Shown here: piece by piece, positions 21,001 to 26,448 of the stretch
Position numbering within the stretch: the stretch's first letter is position 1
How the letters are laid out: every line of letters starts with the position of its first letter
NCBI RefSeq assembly: GCF_032118995.1
Contig: NC_092667.1
Coordinates: 2,286,931 to 2,350,930, forward strand
Direction of reading: 5' to 3'
Origin: Asterias amurensis
Lineage: Eukaryota; Echinodermata; Asteroidea; Forcipulatida; Asteriidae
Length of the DNA: 64,000 nucleotides
The notes under the pieces: generated by a model
The model's input: the letters and a program-made list of their open reading frames with translations, nothing else
Database searches by the model: none
Told to the model about the DNA's origin: nothing
Program-made: the position numbers and the translations under genes

Positions 21001-22635
21001 GTGAATAATCACTGATGATATAAAATGATTTGATAATCTGATTACAGTGATTACCTACGATATTGAAGTCGTGACTGGCGATGAAGATGACGCCGGTACA
21101 CAATCCAACGTATACATGACCCTGAGAGGCAAAAACGGTGATACAGGAAGGAGAAACATAGTCAGACTCCCTGGGGATACGACACTATTCGGCAAAGGTC
21201 AAACCGATAAACTCACGATAGAAGCAGTCTCCCTGGGTCAACTAGAGAAATGTATTGTTGGACATGATGGGAGTGAGCCAGGTAAGTTAATAATAATAAA
21301 GACTTGTAATGCACAAGTGCTCTGCATTCAAGCCGCATTTAAACCAAAAACAAACAAAGAAAATGGAAACAACTACATAGTCCATGAAAACCTGTGACAT
21401 AAGATAAGTTTTGAGAAGAGATTTGAATTTTTGTGTACAAAGACAAGATTTAAAACTAAGTGGTGGAAAGTTTCAGATATGTGGCGCAGCTGAAGAGAAA
21501 GACCTGTCACCCCAGGAGTGTCGAGACTTGGGTTCAATGAGGAGAAGCATGGAACTTGATTGAAGATTCCTTGACAGGGTGTAAACTTGAAGTAATTCTG
21601 AGATATAGTGGGGAGCCTTGCCGCTAAAGTGCTTTGTGGACAATGAGCATCAGCTTAAAGATGATTTGTTGAGAGATAGGGAGCAAGTGAAGTTGTTTCA
21701 GAATGGGGGTGATAGAACGCTATTTTCTAGACAAAACACGATGTGGGCTGCTGTGTTTTGGAGGCATTGAAGAAGAGCATTGTCATTGTCAAGACAAGAA
21801 GTTACAAATGCATGAATGACTTTTTCAGTTGCTTGGTTCAAAGGTTAACAAGGTCATGATCCAAGTCAGGTCAATCCGTGTACAATACAACTGACCTCAT
21901 CAAATTACCTGATTCTGTTTGGGATCTGAATCGGTAATGATTATCATTTTCCTAACCCTGATTGTATTCATTAAATTTTTGTTGTTTCTTTAGATTCTGG
22001 ATGGTTGTTGGATAAGATCACTGTGAGGGAATCTGGCCAGGATGAGAATGAAGTCATCTTTTCTTGTAACAAGTGAGTTAATATGTTTAGACAACCTTGT
22101 TTGGAACTCTCTCCCCACTTTTATTAATTCTCTTCTCTGGTCCAGGTTGAACAAAGAAGTCCCTTGTTGGGGTCCATTGTTCCAATGTGTAAAAGACCCC
22201 TCAATGCCACTCCCTTAAGCCCACACGGGTGTACACACCTGCATTCAGGGACACTATTGTCTCTTGGCGATGACTAGAGCAAGCTAGTCGAAATGTTGAG
22301 ACCAATTAAGAACTCACTCCGCAGTAGTGAAATGGGAAAACAGCCCTCTTGTGATGCCAAAATTTGCTTCGAACCGGGCTTTCTGCATAAACAAATCTGT
22401 TTTGATATGAGTTTAAGTTTCTTGTTTTTAACTCTTGTGTATTTTCAGGTGGCTAGCAGTGGACAAGGGAGACAAACAAACTGAGGTCGAACTGGATGTC
22501 TTACCACCAAGCGAGGGCGATGTTGATGCTCCTCAAGAAGCTGATGATAAGAAGCCTGACGATGAGAAGGAAGAAGCAGCACCCCAAGAAGAGGATAAAG
22601 ACAAAGATGATGCAGGAGATAATTCCCCCCAGTAG
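355..22635 (+). CDS. LOXHD1: LOXHD1-like tandem PLAT-domain protein, 3' part of gene (23 exons)
   Basis: Exons read by eye: 355-580, 4892-5247, 5655-5750, 6506-6974, 7396-7547, 8297-8454, 8955-9204, 9892-9978, 10966-11098, 11397-11548, 12266-12497, 14030-14190, 15064-15150, 16263-16401, 17193-17350, 17656-17804, 18331-18449, 19090-19256, 19912-19998, 20342-20474, 21048-21281, 21994-22072, 22449-22635. Every intron is GT-AG, phases match at every junction, and the total of 4011 nt is divisible by three and ends at TAG, which strongly supports the model. The product is 1336 residues of PLAT (lipoxygenase homology) repeats with motifs such as TGDxxxAGT, GDTGxR, GWFLDKVTVKE and FNRWLS. Known LOXHD1 is a multi-PLAT protein of hair-cell stereocilia that links membrane and cytoskeleton; the role in this animal is not shown by sequence. 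The 5' exons are outside the window. Another multi-PLAT paralogue remains possible. Confidence 0.85.
735..1105 (-). mobile_element. tRNA-headed SINE, reverse orientation
   Basis: Read on the minus strand it begins with a tRNA-like head, GTGGCCGAGTGGATAAG (box A) and GGTTCGAATCCCGG (box B), and ends in an ATTATTATT tail. Its body, with AAGCGCTTTGGGACG-like sequence, differs from the main SINE here, so it is a second family sharing the head. Confidence 0.7.
1266..1690 (+). mobile_element. tRNA-headed SINE, main family
   Basis: Contains CTGGTGTTTCTGATCAG and TGGGTTTGAGTCCCAGGCG in the tRNA-like head, the body words GATGGGACGTAATGCCG and AAAGAGAAAGGGG, then GAGCGCTATATTAGAAGCC and a (TTA)n tail. 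Confidence 0.72.
1907..2682. mobile_element. TTAA-type foldback element hosting the hAT MITE
   Basis: GCCCGTTCATACTCC at 1911 pairs with AAGTATGAACCGGGC near 2678; the left side is preceded by TTAA. The same ends occur in the intact small element at 53393-53512. The hAT MITE lies inside its right end. Confidence 0.6.
2069..2674. mobile_element. hAT-type MITE with 8-bp target duplication
   Basis: The element 2077-2666 is flanked on both sides by the direct repeat GTATGAAC (2069-2076 and 2667-2674). Ends are TAGGCCTGGGCGAAT and, reversed, TAGTGCTGGGCGAATA, with a second inner match ATTCGAATATCCGGTTAA. An 8-bp duplication and YAGNGNTGGGC ends are typical of hAT non-autonomous elements. No transposase is encoded. 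Confidence 0.85.
3175..3545. repeat. Tandem duplication, about 175 bp, two copies
   Basis: CTATGAAGTATCAGG..AATAAACACTTACG and CACATGCACAGTCCGTATTG occur at about 3238 to 3362 and again at 3412 to 3533 with small changes. It lies in a LOXHD1-like intron. Confidence 0.65.
3842..4740. repeat. Minisatellite, 59-bp unit, about 15 copies
   Basis: The core words TTAAATAACCACAACCTGCC, CTCCAATGTTCCATATTGACC and CACGTTCATCACTGT recur every 59 bases in the largest intron of the LOXHD1-like gene. Middle units are most alike; edge units are degraded. Confidence 0.85.
4892..6974 (+). CDS. PLAT module 1 (type I) with two long charged inserts
   Basis: Exons 4892-5247, 5655-5750 and 6506-6974. The core reads WTIWITPGKENG..VYGEKGSSEV, then VGEIGPIYKVRL, then KMKDQDTNQEFHFF with NRWL, and closes with ELPAIRPDIPPLQG. 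The first exon carries roughly 65 extra residues rich in E, D and K (about 5065-5220). The third exon is 469 nt against 133-139 nt in modules 3, 5 and 7; the extra DNA (about 6590-6920) encodes some 110 Lys/Glu-rich residues with no stop. Both inserts fall in loops between conserved beta strands, so the fold is probably kept. Highly charged, likely disordered segments of this kind could bind partners, but that is inference. Confidence 0.82.
5255..5523 (+). mobile_element. MITE family A copy 2, right end missing
   Basis: Begins TTAAAGGCACCGGAC only 7 nt after the donor GT of the exon ending at 5247 and runs to a poly-T stretch. The right terminal repeat is absent. Confidence 0.7.
5863..6495 (+). 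mobile_element. tRNA-headed SINE interrupted by a foldback element
   Basis: The head at 5863-5970 (GTGACCTAGCGGTTAAGAGC, GGGTTACGAGTCCCAG) and the body and tail from about 6238 (GGATGGGACATAAAGC, GAGCGCTATATATAAG, TTATTATTAAT) belong to one SINE. The gap is filled by the element at 5975-6235. Confidence 0.7.
5975..6235. mobile_element. Foldback element nested in a SINE
   Basis: Near-palindrome 6129-6181 (ACGGTGGGCCATTTATGGG pairing with CCCATAAATGGCCGACCGT) is flanked by outer inverted words TGGTTTTCCT and AGGAAAACCG. The borders are estimated from where the SINE is interrupted. Confidence 0.55.
7396..9012 (+). CDS. PLAT module 2 (type II)
   Basis: Exons 7396-7547, 8297-8454 and the first part of 8955-9204. 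The order is YQYELSVHTGDKG, then a GDTGKR turn, then VDLFTIEAVDI with GWFLDKVTVKE, then FPCKRWLDTG. The third exon continues straight into module 3, so the intron that separates modules elsewhere is missing here. The end near 9012 is the approximate domain boundary and not a splice site. Confidence 0.82.
7566..7835 (+). mobile_element. Interspersed repeat family C, copy 1
   Basis: Shares ATGCGCACGTGTCCACCCTG, TGGGTGTTCAAGGCGCAGT, CCTTGAAAACCTGTGACATAAG and GTTCCAGATGCGTG with four other places in the window, always after an (AAT)n start. The class is not known. Confidence 0.6.
8492..8872 (-). mobile_element. MITE family A copy 3, complete
   Basis: Flanked by TTAA on both sides, with inverted ends AAAGACAGTGGACACTATTGG and its complement. 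The inner part includes an inverted pair around ATTTGAGGTCTCGAAATC-like words. About 380 bp. Confidence 0.85.
9013..11098 (+). CDS. PLAT module 3 (type I)
   Basis: Uses the rest of exon 8955-9204 (GHWEVKVETSKQEDAGTS..VYGEKGQKS), exon 9892-9978 (ISVGEIGAISKIRL..PAWHVNS) and exon 10966-11098 (VTMKDVDTNEEMQF..FDRWFSRD). The 87-nt second exon and 133-nt third exon are the standard sizes for type I modules in this gene. The third exon ends in phase 1. Confidence 0.82.
9530..9830 (+). mobile_element. LINE 3' end, CR1/L2-like, heavily 5'-truncated
   Basis: The frame 9541-9747 encodes the end of a non-LTR retrotransposon ORF2: GPFYLKDLLPPYTP, LVIPKVTTKAYGQRSY, HLWNNLPLQAV, then LLKSFL and TAA. This matches the usual tail after the reverse transcriptase (RTxxYGxRSF..WNxLP). 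It is followed by a short 3' UTR with AGCGCTTAGAGA and GTGCTATATTAATGCA and a TTATTA-rich end. It lies in an intron of the LOXHD1-like gene on the same strand. Confidence 0.7.
10012..10405 (+). mobile_element. tRNA-headed SINE
   Basis: GGCGTGCTGTGGTCGAGAAC and GGGTTCGAGTCTCAGTCG form the head; AAAAGAGAAGGGGTTCACC, GACCGCTATAAAGAAGCC and TTATTATT complete it. Box B is intact and box A is degraded. Confidence 0.72.
10442..10875. mobile_element. TTAA-flanked long foldback element
   Basis: Starts TTAAAGGAT and ends ACCCTTTAA. Inner arms pair over CCACAGATTTACATTAAACTT with AAGTTTAATGTAAATCTGTGG, and again over GTAGTTTTTGAGAAATGAG with CTCATTTCTCAAAAACTAC. The left arm also holds a short perfect palindrome, TTTTGGTCTCATGAGACCAAAA. 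A piece of the same family is at about 17455-17535. Confidence 0.75.
11138..11334. mobile_element. Foldback family D, copy 1
   Basis: Ends GGGGCCCGATTTCATAAAGCC and CATGAAATTTGGCCC. Inner words ACAGGTTACCAGCC and GCTTAGCA are shared by all D copies. Confidence 0.65.
11397..12497 (+). CDS. PLAT module 4 (type II, two exons)
   Basis: Exon 11397-11548 encodes YNYQVKVHTGDVEN and a GDSGQR turn. Exon 12266-12497 encodes IDTFTVNAVDLGK, SWYLEKMTVKT and the last strand, where SSQWIG replaces the usual CxRWL, followed by an E/K-rich linker. Fusion of the second and third exons is shared with module 0 and suggests intron loss or a common ancestor of those two modules. Confidence 0.82.
11730..12010 (+). 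mobile_element. MITE family A copy 4, left end missing
   Basis: Starts inside the element at GCTCCCTCTGAAGTGAC and ends with the standard GTCCAGTGTCTTTAA. Confidence 0.75.
12706..12838. mobile_element. Foldback family E, copy 1
   Basis: GGTGGATTTCACAAAGAGTTA pairs with AACTCTTTGTGAAATCGACC, and inner CTAGTCC or CTAGTCT words pair. It directly precedes the 175-bp tandem array. Confidence 0.7.
12836..13520. repeat. Tandem array, about 170-177-bp unit, four copies
   Basis: CGACCCCTGGTAGC, ATGCTATGGAGGAA, AGGGCATTACGGCCC and CAATTGAGTTGGACCC recur at about 12832, 13003, 13180 and 13355. Unit lengths differ by small indels. Frames across it are open only by chance. Confidence 0.82.
13568..13809. 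mobile_element. Foldback family D, copy 2, nearly full palindrome
   Basis: GGGCCCAATGTCATGGAGCTG pairs with CAGCTCTATGAAATTGGGCCC, and the inner words GATTACCAACCA and TGGTTGGTAATC also pair, so the whole 240 bp can fold into one hairpin. Confidence 0.75.
14030..16401 (+). CDS. PLAT module 5 (type I)
   Basis: Exons 14030-14190 (EKWKCTVHTSDLPDCGTD), 15064-15150 (GAYIGDIYKVRLQL..SWHLKQ) and 16263-16401 (IDVRDCFSEE..FEFNRWLSLTEN, ending ALRPDQEPLQG). It lacks the charged inserts of module 1. Exon lengths and phases match modules 3 and 7. The long intron 12498-14029 holds a tandem array and two foldback elements. Confidence 0.82.
14274..14566 (-). mobile_element. MITE family A copy 5, internally deleted
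   Basis: TTAAAGGCACTGGACAC at the left and GTACAGTGCCTTTAA at the right, both abutting TTAA. The stretch after the left end is shorter than in full copies. Confidence 0.75.
14690..15049 (+). mobile_element. SINE without head, ending in a long (TTA)n run
   Basis: Body words AAGCAAGACACTTATGC, AAAAGAAAAGGGGTTCACC and AGCACCTTGTAAACC, then an (ATT)n run of about 45 bp (15003-15049) just before exon 15064. The repeat tail therefore occupies the pyrimidine-tract zone of that exon. Confidence 0.68.
15235..15550 (-). mobile_element. SINE, reverse orientation, headless
   Basis: On the minus strand it ends in ATAAGAAGCCACTATTATAAACG and has GTACGTGATGCTATGTAAAAG and AAAGAGAAGGTGTCCC body words. An internal duplication of TTCTTTTACA..GGGTTC is visible near 15478-15500. 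Confidence 0.62.
15571..15721. mobile_element. Foldback family E, copy 2
   Basis: Shares AAGATTAATC, GACGAGTCCCAACCCTGCAC and GTTAGGATGAGTTACTCG with the copy at 58693-58868. Confidence 0.6.
15725..16150 (+). mobile_element. tRNA-headed SINE, rearranged head
   Basis: An inverted head piece (ACTGGGACTCGAACCCACAC) is followed by a forward head (GTGTGGGTTGGATTCCCC) and a normal body to CGTTATAAATACGGTTATTATT. Confidence 0.66.
16415..16565. mobile_element. Foldback family D, copy 3, left end eroded
   Basis: TGCTAAGCAGAAATGAGCAGG to CAAGCTCTTTGAAATTTGGCCC. It starts just after the donor of exon 16263-16401. Confidence 0.6.
16593..16920 (-). mobile_element. MITE family A copy 6, partial
   Basis: Begins TTAAGGACACTGAACACTATTGG and follows the family to ATTGCTTCTTACCAAG; the far terminus is lost. 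Confidence 0.7.
17193..18449 (+). CDS. PLAT module 6 (type II) and linker
   Basis: Exons 17193-17350 (RYYMQVFTGEADDAGTDSEV, GDTGRR), 17656-17804 (DVFDFEAVSIGSVTR, PWYLDKLILKEGE) and 18331-18449. The last begins SWLGDKDQLEEPVC, with SWL where most type II modules have RWL, and runs into an acidic Pro/Gln linker before module 7. This exon encodes the end strand and linker only. Confidence 0.82.
17966..18228. mobile_element. Foldback element with AACTAGAGGGCG ends
   Basis: GAACTAGAGGGCGAACTGG pairs with GCGCCCTCTAGTTC. Inside, GCGGCCATTTTGTAAGTTG or a close form occurs twice. A related left end is at 7097-7115. Confidence 0.65.
19090..20474 (+). CDS. PLAT module 7 (type I)
   Basis: Exons 19090-19256 (DWTVYITTGDQDNAGVEANV, VYGEKEVSQ), 19912-19998 (INVGEVGEIYKVRLEH..SWFVEK) and 20342-20474 (IKMKDADTKAEF..FSRWLSRDMEG, ending IWPEKPLPQG). 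Sizes and phases are those of a standard type I module. Confidence 0.83.
19420..19585 (-). mobile_element. SINE fragment, reverse orientation
   Basis: ACCAAACAAGGTACTCAAGG, CACTTATAAGGGTTTACAAGG and GGGCGAACCCCTTCTCT are the 3' half of the SINE on the minus strand. Confidence 0.6.
19665..19850 (+). mobile_element. Interspersed repeat family C, copy 2
   Basis: ATCCTGCTGGGTGTTCAAAATG to GTTCCAGATGCGTGGTGCAG. Confidence 0.58.
20550..20800 (+). mobile_element. MITE family A copy 7, partial
   Basis: TTAAAGGCAGTGGAT followed by ACTTACTCTGTAACAAG and CCCCCTCTGAAGTAGCG; ends near ATATGTTGG without the right terminus. Confidence 0.7.
20805..20998 (-). mobile_element. SINE head and partial body, reverse orientation
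   Basis: GACCGGGACTCGAACCCACAC and TTTGACCGCTCTGCCATCAC are the tRNA-like head read in reverse; the body is short. Confidence 0.62.
21048..22635 (+). CDS. PLAT module 8 (type II) and acidic C-terminal tail
   Basis: Exons 21048-21281 (YDIEVVTGDEDDAGTQ, GDTGRR, DKLTIEAVSLGQLEK), 21994-22072 (DSGWLLDKITVRESG) and 22449-22635. The first exon fuses parts that are split elsewhere, while the middle part is cut by an intron not found in other type II modules. The last exon finishes with KWLAVDKGD and then about 45 residues rich in D, E, K and P up to TAG at 22633-22635. This is the real C-terminus of the protein in this model. Confidence 0.82.
21285..21720 (+). mobile_element. Interspersed repeat family C, copy 3, longest
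   Basis: Starts at the exon 21048-21281 donor (TAATAATAATAAAGACTTG), keeps AAAACCTGTGACATAAG and continues past TGGCGCAGCTGAAGAG into CCCCAGGAGTGTCGAG, a segment also seen near 8170. Confidence 0.55.
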
Positions 22636-22710
22636 AGCAAGAATTAGGACCTTCAATTAGATACAACCATATAGGATTTGAGGCATTGCATGGTGAGGTA
22701 TCAATATATT

Positions 22711-23312
22711 ATGTTTGGTTTGCGGTAACACCATGTGTGTATCTACTTGCCAGGTAGAGTTTGTTCTTAGAGAACTGTCTTTATAAAAGTTTTTTGGGGG
22801 GCTAATCATCCTTACTCGGAGCTAAGAGCTGAATTGCGAAGGACGCGGCTACATTGTGTTCGTGAACCAGGCATGCAAGGGCGCTTTTGGCAGCCAGCCA
22901 CATCAACCCATTATGACCACGGAGCACAGCCAAGATGGAAAGTGTTTGATTTTTCAAAGGGAGGAAAACCAGATGGTCTGGAAAACCCTCGTGGCACAAC
23001 AGAGAACCAACTTTCTTTATTCTACTACTGCAGAGTAGATTTATTGGATGTTAAGGAGACTTCTCTGTTCTGAAAAGAACTGTCCTGCTTTTTAACTTCC
23101 ACCCGAGCACTACTACCCTGGGTACGCCCAGTCCCAGCCAATTTTCTAAACCTTCGGTCTGGGTAGTCGTTAAAAAGCAAGACAGAACTGAGAAGTTTCC
23201 CGAACATCCGATAAATCTACTCCGCGGTAGTAGAATAAAGAAAGACAGTTCGCAAAGAACAAACTCTACCTGGCAAGTAGATTCACACATGGTGTTACTG
23301 CAAACCATACAT
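22711..23312. mobile_element. Nested foldback element just after the LOXHD1-like stop
   Basis: Outer arms of about 80 bp pair: TTTGCGGTAACACCATGTGT and CTACTTGCCAGGTAGAG on the left match reversed copies on the right (23250-23312). A second pair of arms lies inside (23012-23242), where TTCTTTATTCTACTACTGC pairs with GCGGTAGTAGAATAAAGAA. Single arms of the same family are at about 12020-12140, 19290-19380 and 19580-19665. Confidence 0.75.
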
Positions 23313-24339
23313 AAACAGATACAACCAAACATGTGAGGAGAGAAAAATCATTGGTTTTATTGATATTGTGTTTGAAAAAGCCTTCTGAGCGCACGACAGC
23401 TTGGGCTGTATACTGATACTCCCCAGGGAGCTGAGAAAGATTAAAAAAATGTTTTTGCCCAATGAACAGGACACTAATGTAAAGCGTGTTGATACGGTTA
23501 TTGTAAAATGTAATATATGATCAAGTTATTATTATTTTTTATTTGAGTGAAGTTTAAAGATTATTTTTTTTATTTTCTCAGTTGGGAGTAGTGATATTGA
23601 TCCAAAATAGTCATGTTGATTTTTGGAAGTATAAACTGTTTTTCAAGAAGACTTCTTATGACTCTAAAACATTTACAAGTTGTATATTTTTAGTAGACTT
23701 GTACAGACCAATCAGACGAAACAAAATTGTGAGCGCTCTCTATTGAAAAAGAATTAACAACTGCGGTGTCTTTTGAGCATCATCTAGGCACTGAAGACAC
23801 CGCAGCAAATGGCGCGCGGTGCTCAACACTTGCGCGCCTGGTGCGTGCCCAGAGCGCGCCCAGATTGATGTGTATTCAAGAACCTCTAGCTATAGTACAT
23901 CACAATTCTGTCTTGAATAATTAATGTATTACTTGATTGCTTTCGTCTGAATGTTTGAATAGAAAATTAATAATGTATCATATGAATTCCTGTGATATTG
24001 CTGTGAGTTTCATGGAAATTCTGTTACAAATAATCTTTCTTATACAGTTTCTATTGAACTCAACTGTGCCGTCCATGTTTTAGCTTGCTTTCTGTGCAAT
24101 ATAAATTTAAAATTTTAATTTAAAACTGCTAAAACTTGATTTGTTAGATATTACTTCACTAAGGGTTCGATGCAATGAATTCAATGTGTTGTCGTAAAAC
24201 AGATAAATGTACAATTTTAAATGTTTGTTCTGAAATTTTTATGTGACAGTTTTTAATCTTTTGAAATTTTTCTCTTCAGTTTAATGAATTGCTGATACTT
24301 GCGTCTTTCGATATTCATTTGGTTGATATTAGAGTACCT
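23313..24339. other. AT-rich region, no gene seen
   Basis: A SINE-like end with AATGTAATATATGATCAAG and TTATTATT lies at about 23400-23540. A GC-rich patch with GGCGCGCGGTGC and GCGCGCCTGG is near 23810-23870. Nothing else could be recognised. It may include the rest of the LOXHD1-like 3' UTR. Confidence 0.4.
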
Positions 24340-25045
24340 AAAAGATTGTACCAAAATGAGTGTACCCAAGGTGTAAGTAAAGGAGTGTCCCTAAATGATT
24401 GTTCCCAAAGGCCTTTGGGTGCACCCAAATGAGTGTACCCATGATTGAACCCAAATGGGCGTACCCAAAGGGGTGTACCCAAAGGGGTGTACCCAAAGGG
24501 GTGTACCCAAAGGGGTGTACCCAAAGGGGTGTACCCAAAGGGGTGTACCCAAAGGGGTGTACCCAAAGGGGTGTACCCAAAGGGGTGTATTCAAATGAGT
24601 GCACCCAAATGAGTGTACCCATGATTGTACCCAAATGGGCGTACCCAAAGGGGTGTACCCAAAGGGGTGTACCCAAAGGGGTGTACCCAAAGGGGTGTAC
24701 CCAAAGGGGTGTACCCAAAGGGGTGTACCCAAAGGGGTGTACCCAAAGGGGTGTACCCAAAGGGGTGTACCCAAAGGGGTGTACCCAAAGGGGTGTACCC
24801 AAAGGGGTGTACCCAAAGGGGTGTACCCAAAGGGGTGTACCCAAAGGGGTGTATTCAAATGAGTGTATTCAAATGAGTGTACCCATGATTGTACCCAAAT
24901 GGGTGTACCCAAAGGGGTTTAGCCAAAGGGGTGTATCTCCTAAGGGTGTTTAGCCAAAGGGGTGTATCCAAAGGGGTGTACCCAGATGAGTGTACCCATT
25001 TGGGTATACCCAAAGGGGTGTACTCAAAGGAGTGTACCAGTACCC
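24340..25045. repeat. Minisatellite, 14-bp unit, about 48 copies
   Basis: Repeats of AAAGGGGTGTACCC, nearly perfect over 24455-24590 and 24640-24855. Between these blocks lies a variant spacer with TATTCAAATGAGTG, CCCATGATTG and CCCAAATGGGCG, which occurs three times. Fourteen is not a multiple of three, so reading frames rotate through the array on both strands. Confidence 0.92.
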
Positions 25046-26308
25046 AAAACTTTCATTTTGCTAAACTCGGTGGCTGTTTGGAGAGGTTTGGAAAACTTCT
25101 GACGAAATCATTCTTTCAAAGAAATACTGTTATTTAAAAAAAAAAATTATATATTTTTCACCCTAGAATTTAACAAGTGTGTTTGTCACATGCATCATGT
25201 TTAATTTTTAACAGATTCTGATTTTGTAAATATTCAGTGGATATTTTTAAATGTAAATGGTTTGAATGTACAAAGAGAGAACACAGATTTTTTTGTGCAA
25301 GAGAGATTATTTGTAAATAACATTATTAGTGAGGAAGTTTGGTTGTATATTTACATATTGTGATTATAATGCACATCTATCATGTTTACCAAGTTTGTTT
25401 ACATAACAATGAAATCAAGTATAAAATTGTTAAACAATGCTTACTGCTTTAGGGAGCTCTATGAAATTGGGCCAAGGTCTCTAGAAGTTGTTTTGTCTTA
25501 ATCTTAGAGTAGTACTATAGCTTTATTATTGACATTAGTTAATTACATTAAAAGTTTTATCTTTTCAGGCAATTGGTCTTAGCGAGAGGGGGTGTTCACC
25601 ATTCCCCCCCCCCCTATATGTACGATTGCCATTTTAATCAAATTACTCTCTGCTGAGTTGTTAAAGGTGTTTTGAACTTAAACATTCATTTTTAAAAGCA
25701 GACCTATTATTATAAAAGGTTATAATTGTATAAATGCACAGTGTACATGCATCCCATGACAGACTTCAGTGAAATTAAAGTGTGTCATTGATGATGAAAC
25801 AAACACATAAATGAACTGATTGAAGTGTACACATTCTTTGTCCCGATCCCCCACCCCGTATAGGCTTAGGGATCAACTACATACTTAACATTTTATGAAA
25901 ATTTTGAAATATGATTATAAAGCAAAAGACTATACTAATGTAAATGTATACAAATATTTGTCATAAGTATCAAGTCCCTCTTGTAAAGAAACAAACTTTT
26001 CAATTACAACCCTTTTCCCCTCCTCAATTATTACTCAGAGAAAATGTTATGTTTGCAACTACAACAAAATCTCACATTTTTTTGATAATACCAACCCTTC
26101 ATTGATTTGGGGCTGTAACCAGAACTGATAGGCCTACTGCACTGTCTTGTAAAATTAAAGTTGCCAAAGGCCCACAATTCTACAGCTCAAAGTTTGCACG
26201 CGCTCGCTTGATCCTTTGGAAATTGCTTCCCCCCCCCTACAAATTGGTCTAGATCCGCCCTTCAGATAAGCTCCCTTTTCTCTCATCAGAAATTTGCATG
26301 CTTTCAAA
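25046..26308. other. AT-rich intergenic region, no gene seen
   Basis: Low-complexity AT-rich DNA with short C-runs near 25605 and 26230 and a small family D scrap (AGCTCTATGAAATTGGGCC at about 25455). No frame, splice pattern or repeat family is convincing. Confidence 0.4.
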
Positions 26309-26438
26309 TAGACTGGTCCCTTATGTTTACCAGCAAGCCTTGAGGTGTGACGTCAGTAAACAGGCTAGTGTTCAATAGCCTTAACTTCTGACGTCACATT
26401 TGAGATTCGTGAATTAGAGACGTCAGGGCACCAGTCTA
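26309..26438. mobile_element. Short foldback with TAGACTGGT ends and two CRE-like sites
   Basis: TAGACTGGTCCC at the left pairs with GGGCACCAGTCTA at the right. Two TGACGTCA words (about 26348 and 26390) lie inside. It ends about 10 nt before the possible start codon at 26449. Confidence 0.55.
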
Positions 26439-26448
26439 GCTTTCAACG

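Noticed and set aside
24315-24953. Frames of up to 184 codons on both strands in the 14-bp array
   Set aside because: The 14-bp unit has no stop in several frames; both strands are open at once, and no gene-like start or splice context exists.
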